This document shows positions 12,701 through 21,700 of a DNA stretch of 64,000 nt, in pieces; within the stretch, counting starts at the first letter, position 1, and each line of letters begins with the position of its first letter. A model generated the notes under the pieces. The model had not been told where the DNA came from and ran no database searches. It saw only the letters and a program-made list of their open reading frames with translations. Origin of the DNA: Antedon mediterranea (lineage: Eukaryota > Echinodermata > Crinoidea > Comatulida > Antedonidae). The stretch lies in contig NC_092679.1 in the NCBI RefSeq assembly GCF_964355755.1, positions 22,692,432-22,756,431 of the forward strand, in the 5' to 3' direction. Made by a program: the position numbers and the translations under genes.

Positions 12701-15700
12701 TTAATACTACAAATGATGAATAATATACAAATAATGAATGTTTATGAGTGCAATGGTACAAATAATGGCACGAGGTGAATGATGAAAGGTTATATCAACG
12801 AGGCAAAGCCGAGTTGATATAACCTTTCATCATTCACCAAGTGCCATTATTTGTACCATTACACGAATACAAAACATTCATTATTTGTTTTATATAACAT
12901 CTAGACGTTTTTTTTTCGTACACAAAATTTTTCAAAAAGTACTATTTAACGATCGTTGAATAGTGCGTACTATTGCACGCCATGTGACCCACATTCGTCC
13001 AATCAAATGACAGGAATTTATATAGGTGTTATATAATACTGATTATTGAAGGACAATGGGAAGATGGTGTGTCACGTTATGATAATTAAACATATGGACA
13101 GAATAAAGAATGACTTTACTGATCAAAACCATAGTAATTACTGTTATTGTGATAAGGATGCACAATATGTCGTAATCAAGATCTTCTCGGTTGCCGCTGA
13201 TTGCATAAATGTATAATTCTGTTTCACGGTTATATCCGTATTGTTATTTAACATATGGATGTATAATGAGCAAAACAATATACATACTGATTGACTTTCT
13301 TTACAATACAATTCTCTTGTATTTACAGTACCACCAATATTGAGAAAATTACCTTACTTTGTCCTTGTATACTGCTTGTACAGTGCTTTGGTCTTTTTTT
13401 GGAAAAGCGCTTTATAAATCTATATAGTATAGTATAGTATTGTTTTCATTCATTTTAATAGTAACTGAGTATACATAGTATATTTTAGTAGTGACTTAAG
13501 GATTATTGGTGCTGGCCACAATTAGTCACAAATCAGTACAGGTTCAATACTTTCCTTGACCATTTAGTTTGGTGGTAGCCTTCAAGTCTACCTGGATTAA
13601 AACTTTAGTCTGGAGATCCATTGCACCTTTTCAAAAGAATAGAGATCCCTGGTGTACTGGATCCATATCAGCCCTGTTGTGGACAGAATGGCACACCATT
13701 TTTGGTGGTATTACTTGACTGACATGAAGGGACATTTTTAGAAGAGAGGAATCCCCACTGTGCTTTGAGGCAGTTCTTCCTAAACTCAATATAAGCATTA
13801 ACAAAAATGTATGTAATTTAAGACAACAAATTATTTCTTAATCAAAACAGTACTAAAACATAAATTGCATTTATGAGTATTTTCTATAGTGCGCCCTCTA
13901 TTTTATATTAAGGTTCTAGCGCAGTAGTAGGTTTTTTTACATATTCACATTTGTCATGAAAAACACAAAATCAGGAAGAAAAAAATGATCTTATCAACAA
14001 ATGTTTGAAGCAGCATCAATTTTTTCTGCCTAATTTCAACAAGTCAACCAATTGTTCACACTGTATCACACTTTTGATGTGAACAACCACTTGACATAAA
14101 TACTGCTTCTGACGAGTTGTTTCCACTTAATGCTTGTGTATTATAAACTCGCATCTGGTCGTTGAAATGAGTTATTTTCGGCGCTGACCTTTCATCGCAT
14201 AGTGGATGTATACTAAACCATAGTAATTGGTTTTATGAGTTTGCTATTATTAAGCAAATGCAGCGATAGATCAGACTTGATGAATTTAGTTGTATTTATA
14301 GTCACAATCATTATTTCCAGTAATTACAAACAGATTTGTGATTATTTGAAATTGATGAATGTTAAAGATTTATGCCCCCCTCCCCCTTCACCACCAAAAT
14401 GCTTGAATAGTCTCAACATTTTAATTTGAAATTAAAGTTGGTATATACAGAAATTAGTTAATTAATATACTTATATTAAATAAATTTGTAATTGATGAAA
14501 TTTGAAGATGTACAGTGTTGTCCCAAAAACCTGAATCATCAACATTAAATGTATTGAGTTGTAACAAATTTATTGTTCACAGAAATTAATTTAATGTGTA
14601 ATTATAATTAAATTAAAAAATGATAAATGTTGATGATGTGTCCCCTCACCCCCCCCCCCCCCCAAAAAAAAATACATGAATATTAATCTCAAAATTAGAA
14701 ATTAACTCAGATTTTAAAATATTGTAAAAAAAGAAGTTACTTTGTAATAGTTAGTTCACAGAAATTACTAATATTTTATAATAAATTTGAAATTAACTTG
14801 TCACCCGGCCTCCCCCCCCCCCCCACCAAAAAAAACCTGAATAGTTTCAGTGTTCTAGTTTGAAATTAACTTTCTTATTTAAAAAATCATAAACATTAAT
14901 GTACTTAATATTTGCATTAATTTTTATAGAGATGATAAAAATCTCCATCCATAAATAGCTATGGCATTTTTTTAATCCAGCATAAACCATATTTTTATTA
15001 TTATCATTTTATAAATTTTAATTTGTACTCCTACATGAAACAAATAAATTTATTTATGAAATTGCTCATAATATTATCGTGTTTACAATTATTGCAATAT
15101 TTTTCACTTTCACACCGAAATAAATATTTATTCTGTTATAGTGAGAACATTTCCAGTTATCGAATGTTTATTACTTCGCTAATATTTCGGTTTAATTAAT
15201 AGTTTATAATTTTCATGCAACCATTGTAACTAATGTTTTAATCTTCAAATGAAATCTGTTCAATCAAAATTGTTACATTATGCAGAAAACCTCAATTATG
15301 GTATATTTTCATCCAGTTAACCTAATAAATTGTCATAAATTACCATTAATAATTACTTAATATTTGACAATTATAATCATTATTGCAATATGTATGCACG
15401 TTCATAACGAGAAATTTGATTGTTACTGTGACTTGGTAATAATTTGAACTATTTGCACTATACTGCTCAGTTATCATAAACTTTATGCCCAAAAGACTTT
15501 CAAACCGTGTCATTGATTGAAATGCCATTTTAAACGTAGTTCAAAATGAGTTCCTTATTTAAACAAGAAATATTTCTTTAAAAAAATGCCACTAGACTTT
15601 TTGACGTAACAGTTTTAATTATTGTTCTTTCGTCATTAAATGATGCTCTCCATACATATCACCCATACAACATTTTCTATGGTATGAGCCTTCGATTGGT

Positions 15701-18700
15701 GACATATTTTTTTAGTTTAGTTGATACAAAGCAACTAGAACTGGTTACAGTCATTTGATCTGGCTGTGACAAATACCAACAGTAAGGCTACTAAAGCGTG
15801 GTTCCCACTAGCGACGCAACACAAAGACGTAACGCAACGCAAGTGAATTGACCAATCACAAGTGATGGCTTATTTGCTTGCGTTGCGTTCTAGTGTGAAC
15901 CAAGCTTTACTGTACTATGTACATATTCTCTGCAGCGCAGTGTCTGTTAACCAAACATTTGGCCGATTGAGCAATAAAAAGTTTAGGGGCGAGCGTTAGA
16001 TTGCCTCAGTTAAGAGAACAATTATTATGTTTCTGATTTTTTTTTTATCTTACAGGGCTTAATTAAGCAAGTAATAAGCTGGAGGGCGCACTTGACAAGG
16101 GTCGTTTCGTTGGTTTATGTCAGTACTATGCATGTTATTGTGTCCGGGTCAACAGATGGTTCTGTCAGGTACCTACCACTCCATTTAAATTTAAACTTGT
16201 CGGCAATTAAAACAATTTTGTTAGCCCTTATCATCAGATTCATAATTATTTCATTCCCGTACAGCAATAAGTATTATTATTAATTATTTTTCCTAAATTA
16301 TCATCACCTAAATTATCTGTGCAAAAAGTCATCTCCCTTTTGACGATACAAAGTATTTTGTCTGGAAAATTTCTCCTCATGCAGAATATAGCAGAACACC
16401 ACTGGTCTTGTCATTAGATCTGTCACTTTGTGTGAAATTATTGTCCATAGTGACTGCCCCCAATGGGCAAATGATATATTAGCATTTTCAGAAATTTTGA
16501 ATTAACTGTAGGTACAGTACCTATTAGTTGCAATTATATAGCAGATTTACAATAAGACACAGTTCGATTTACTGATGTGTTTTAATCATTTTTTTAAAGT
16601 AACAGTATTTTGTTCTTCTCTATTGGAAATCCAAAGTATATTAGAATATTAATTAATACGTACTTAATTTACAATTTAGTATTTAATGCATTTGTACGAC
16701 TCGATTTTAACAAGAATAACATTCCCACGCAAAATTAATCTGTTGATAAAATGACAGATTTGAATGATATTTTCATCTGAATGCGAATAGTTATTAATAT
16801 TTTGATTATTTATGCAAATGTTGGTGTTTTTCACTTGTCAAATGCCACAAGAATATAATGTATTAATAATATATAAATTTTTAAATAATTGCTAAAACTG
16901 TATTTATATGATTTTTTTTTCTATTTACATTCAAAAGTTATAATTACATTATAATTTATAGAGGGTTCCCTTATAAGCTTAATGAATATAAAATAACTCT
17001 AGCCCTGGTAGACTCTGTTTACACTATCAAATATGCCCAAATATAGTAGTGATATACCCAAATATGGTAGTGATATACCCAAATATGGTAGTGATATGAA
17101 ATCACATTTTGTGGTCACATAAAGTTGATAGTGTAGGAAGGTTTGGAAACAAGCACATAAAGCTCAAATCCTATGACTTTAGGTAACTTTAAGCTATGTC
17201 TACACTTAATGTGACAACAAACACTTTTTTTGTCAAACTAGTTTAATAGTGTAGGCAGAGCTTTAACCTTTGTTTCAAAAGGGTCCTGCAATAGACTTTT
17301 TAAAAATATTTATACTAATAAACGTGGCCCATTAAATGGTTATACTAATCAACGTGGCCCATTAAATAGTTATATACTAATCAACGTGGTCCATTAAATA
17401 TTTATAATAATCAACGTGGCCCATTAAATATTTATACTAATCAACGTGGCCCATTGTAATTTTTCAGGTTATGGTACGGACAGGAACCACAACAAGGCCA
17501 TTTTATGGGGTTCTTTAGTCAGCATCGTCCATGGAATTTTCCGAACACGGAGAGGTCAAGTTCACCGGTTTTGCCATATGACATCAGTGAAGTACCCCAG
17601 AAGCATTCAAAGAGTCTAAGTGAAAGAAAAAGCAAGCCAGGCCAGGCCTTCAGATACCCACTTATATTTAAGAGTGATAGGTAAGACCGCTTACTATTGG
17701 CTTATATCAACTAACATGGAGAGTGAGGTGGCCAAGCAGTAAAGGCAGTGTCACCGTAGTAATCCTTTGCCTTTATGGCAAGGGTTTGAGGCTCACTCGC
17801 TGCATGGTTCTGGTGGTAGATCGTGTCTTCTTGGATAAGGACTATAAACCGTAGATCTAGTTTGCACAAAGCACTTTAAAGAAACTACATGTAGTACATC
17901 TTTACAGAGCTCCTTGACCACTCGACATGAAAACAATGAATTTACAAAAATGTAATTATTTTATCACAGATGGAAGCCAATGCGGAGATCTGCATATTTC
18001 CAAGCCCCGTTCAGACACGCACAACCTGAAGATAAAAAGTTTTTCGGTGCTTTACAGAAACCGTTGTTCTATAATGATCATTTAGAAAGCTTTCGCACGG
18101 CAGAGATGCAGTCTGGCGCTGTCTTCAGAGCACTACCAGTCTACAAGGTCAGAATATAGAATTTAATATTAATTAATTTTTCCCATCTACCCAAGAGTGC
18201 TGATGTTATTTGTTATTGCAATCAAATCAAATTGTTGGTTATTAATCTCTCTTGAGTGTAGAACAGAACACTTTCATGTGTTGGTACAAGTAAAAAGTTG
18301 TTCCAATATGTTGCATTTTGTCAATTTTTGCACTGTATTTGTAAATTGGGTATTAAAATACTTAAATATTTCCCAAAAGGGTATTCACTTTTTAAGTATT
18401 ATTTTTTTTGTAGATTGAAACTCCAGAAAGAATCCAGACACCCGCATTTGAGTTTGGCAGTGGATGGCAAGGGAGCTCCTTGCAGTTTCAGAATGCTTCC
18501 AAGTATGGAAAGACATCTCCAACAAAGGATCTTCCAAAGGTAAGTGACAACAATCACGCAGCAGTGACGTAAAGCTCTGTCTACACTATCAAACAAATGT
18601 GATGTGCCCATATATGGACATTATGATGTCATATCACTACCATTTGGGCAGATCACACCGTTTTTGCCAAATAGTTTGATAGTGAGAGCTTTAGCCACAA

Positions 18701-21700
18701 AAATGTAAGTTCACCCACCACTCGGATATTTCTTGATTTTTTAGTGTAACTATTTAAATACTACGATAGTTTTAGTTTGGAATTATTACTTGCATTTTTT
18801 AATATGTTGGTAATTTATATGCATTGTTGCATAATATATTTACCAATTTCTGCACTTTTTAAATTAATGCGCAATCATACTTAATAATGAAATTTGCTGT
18901 ATATTAATTGCAGGCATAATCCCTCCATTGTATTTATAATGTATATAATATTTGATTTATGTGTTTAATGTCACATTTTAATTATCAGTCCGTTAAAAAT
19001 TTTAACTATTTGAATCACACAGATTAACTCGCCATATTGACAAAAATAGCACAATTATCACTTAATATGTAAATAGTTATACAGTGTGATATGCCCTTTA
19101 ATAATAGCTTTGATAAACATGTTTTAATTCATTTATCATACAACATAAAAAGTAGTTTTGTTATTTTGTGACATAAATATAAATGTGTCACATAATCCAA
19201 ATTACCTTGAATACAAAACAAAATGAATAAATTCACAAATTAGGCTACGTACAGCAGATATGCAAAAGAGCTGAGGATTATTAAAATAACAGTTCGGTGG
19301 TCTAGAGGTATGAGTGCCAGACTAGTGATTTTTCAGGAAATTTTTTTTACTTCTTTCTGTTTAGAAACAGTTTAAACCGGTGCTATAACACAAGTAGAAA
19401 AATATCTGTATAAAGATCAACATATATTGATACACTTTTTTTGAAATTTTTTTTCAACCCATAGCACTTTTAACTGTCTCTGTGCGTTTTAATTGACCTG
19501 TGTGGTAAATATATCAATGAAACATGCTGGTGCGTCGTGATATGGGTTCCATCGTCTATTCAGCCTCTGAAATGACCTACTTAATAATAACAAGTTCATC
19601 GCGTATATAAGTTACAACATATTTTTAGGATTTAATACTATTAAGTGGGTTAACATTAAATGTAGATCTGTGGTGTACTGTAATAGTAAATATAGTAAAA
19701 TCTTGTCTAGTAATTTTACTTTTTTGTCCACTAGCAAACCTTTAAATTGCTTGTAGAACTATTTAAACATTTGTTGAAATTAGTAAAACACTAACCCAAA
19801 CCCAATTAGCATAGCGAGCAAGCACATTTTGGGTATATTAATTATTTCAAATTAATTACCTTACAGACATTAGCCAGACCCTTGTCCTCCTAGTCCAGCA
19901 CCTTATTTTAAAATAATGTTCTGGATTGACACTCATGGTAATGATTTAATGAATATTCATAATAATTTAATGAATATTCATAATATGTAATAATGTTCAT
20001 AAATGAGTTTAATGAATATTTATGAGTTAATAAATATTCATAAATGAGTTAATGAATATTCAAATGACGTAAATCAAATGTTTGTCTAAACTATTGAATC
20101 ATGACTATGTAATGATCGTTAGCTTTGTTGATTATTCAACTGTGGAACATCAGGTTGTACACCCACTAATTGGTTGATGACTAAACAAAAATTGCTTTTC
20201 ACACTTTTTGAAATTGTAACACTGTGGTATAGTACACGTCGCCTGATGTTTTTGTTGGCTGTTCTGAGGCTTGGACGTCTAATGGCGTGAAGGATATCTT
20301 TATACAGTTGATCACCTACAAAGTATTATGTATTGTGAATAATCGTTTTGTTTTTATGTTACATATATATTGTGGATCACAATATCTGTGACTCAACGCC
20401 TTTCAATGTTAAATTGTACATTAAAGTGACTGCAACGGTTATATTTCTTCAGGAGGGATGTTGGATTCAGTGGCGTACTCAAATGAAAAGGGCCCCTGGG
20501 TTAGCATTCCTAAGGGGCCCCTTCAATGCTGGGTAATTTCATTGTGCTTCTCATGATCTAGGGCCCCTGATGCTCTAGGGTCCCTTTAAGCTCTGTGGCC
20601 CTTGAGTTTAGCCAGGGAGCGCTCCATAGCCATTATGCCACTGGTTGGGTCCAGGTATGAATCGAGTACTGTACGTCATTAATCATTTCAAATTCAAAGA
20701 GCAACAGATCTTTAAGCTATACTAATATGCTGCTTTGGAAAATAAAGATATATTAATGATAGATAGATAAAGAAATTTGAAAATAATAAACTATAGGCAA
20801 ATATCTGTTTTAAAAAAAAAAAAGCTTCCAAAAATGTCTCACTTAATATCTATGTTATGCTTCCCATTCCATCCCTTTCCTCCCGACTCCTTTCCTCCCG
20901 ACTCCTTTCATCTTCATCATTTTCTCCCTAATCCTTTCATCATCACCTCTTTCACCTCATCCCTCCTTGCCCCTATCCTCCCACCAGTCAAATATTTTTA
21001 TTGTAAATTTCTGAAATTGTTTTTATTTCATTTTTAATTTAAAGATATTGAAACATTAAAGCAGTTAAAGTTAAATCAAAACAACTGCACTTTTTGTGTG
21101 GCAACATAACTTTAAATGTATCCGAGTATCATGTGTGCAGCAGAAAAAAAAATGAAAATGTATATTTAATGTACTGTGTACGTAAAGCAGTAAGAAAACA
21201 AAAGAAAAAAATGTAAATTTGTTTTTAATGTGATGTACGTGCATTGAGAACATTACAGTAAGGGCGTTACATGTTTACACCTTATCCGCCCACATGATAC
21301 AGGATTTTATTTATGGCAGTAATACCATACGTGCAGCTGGAAAACAATAAAAAACATTTTAAATGTATATTTAATGTGGCATACACAGCAGGTAACAAAT
21401 AAAAATATGTAAATTTGTTTTTAATATATTGTACGTGCATGAGAACATTTTAAGGGCGTTACATATTCGCACTTTACCGCCCACATGATACAAAAGGATT
21501 TTATCGACGACTCATTTCTTCGTTCAACTGTTACAAATATATAAATATTTATTAAAATGCATTAAAGAACTTGGTGCATTACTAAAGGGAATGCGTAAAG
21601 AGCAAAGGTTATATATGAACTCGGCCATTTGAGATTCACGATCACTCGGTTTCTTTAAATTACTGGTGAATTTAATACAGCAGAACCCCTTATTTGGGAC

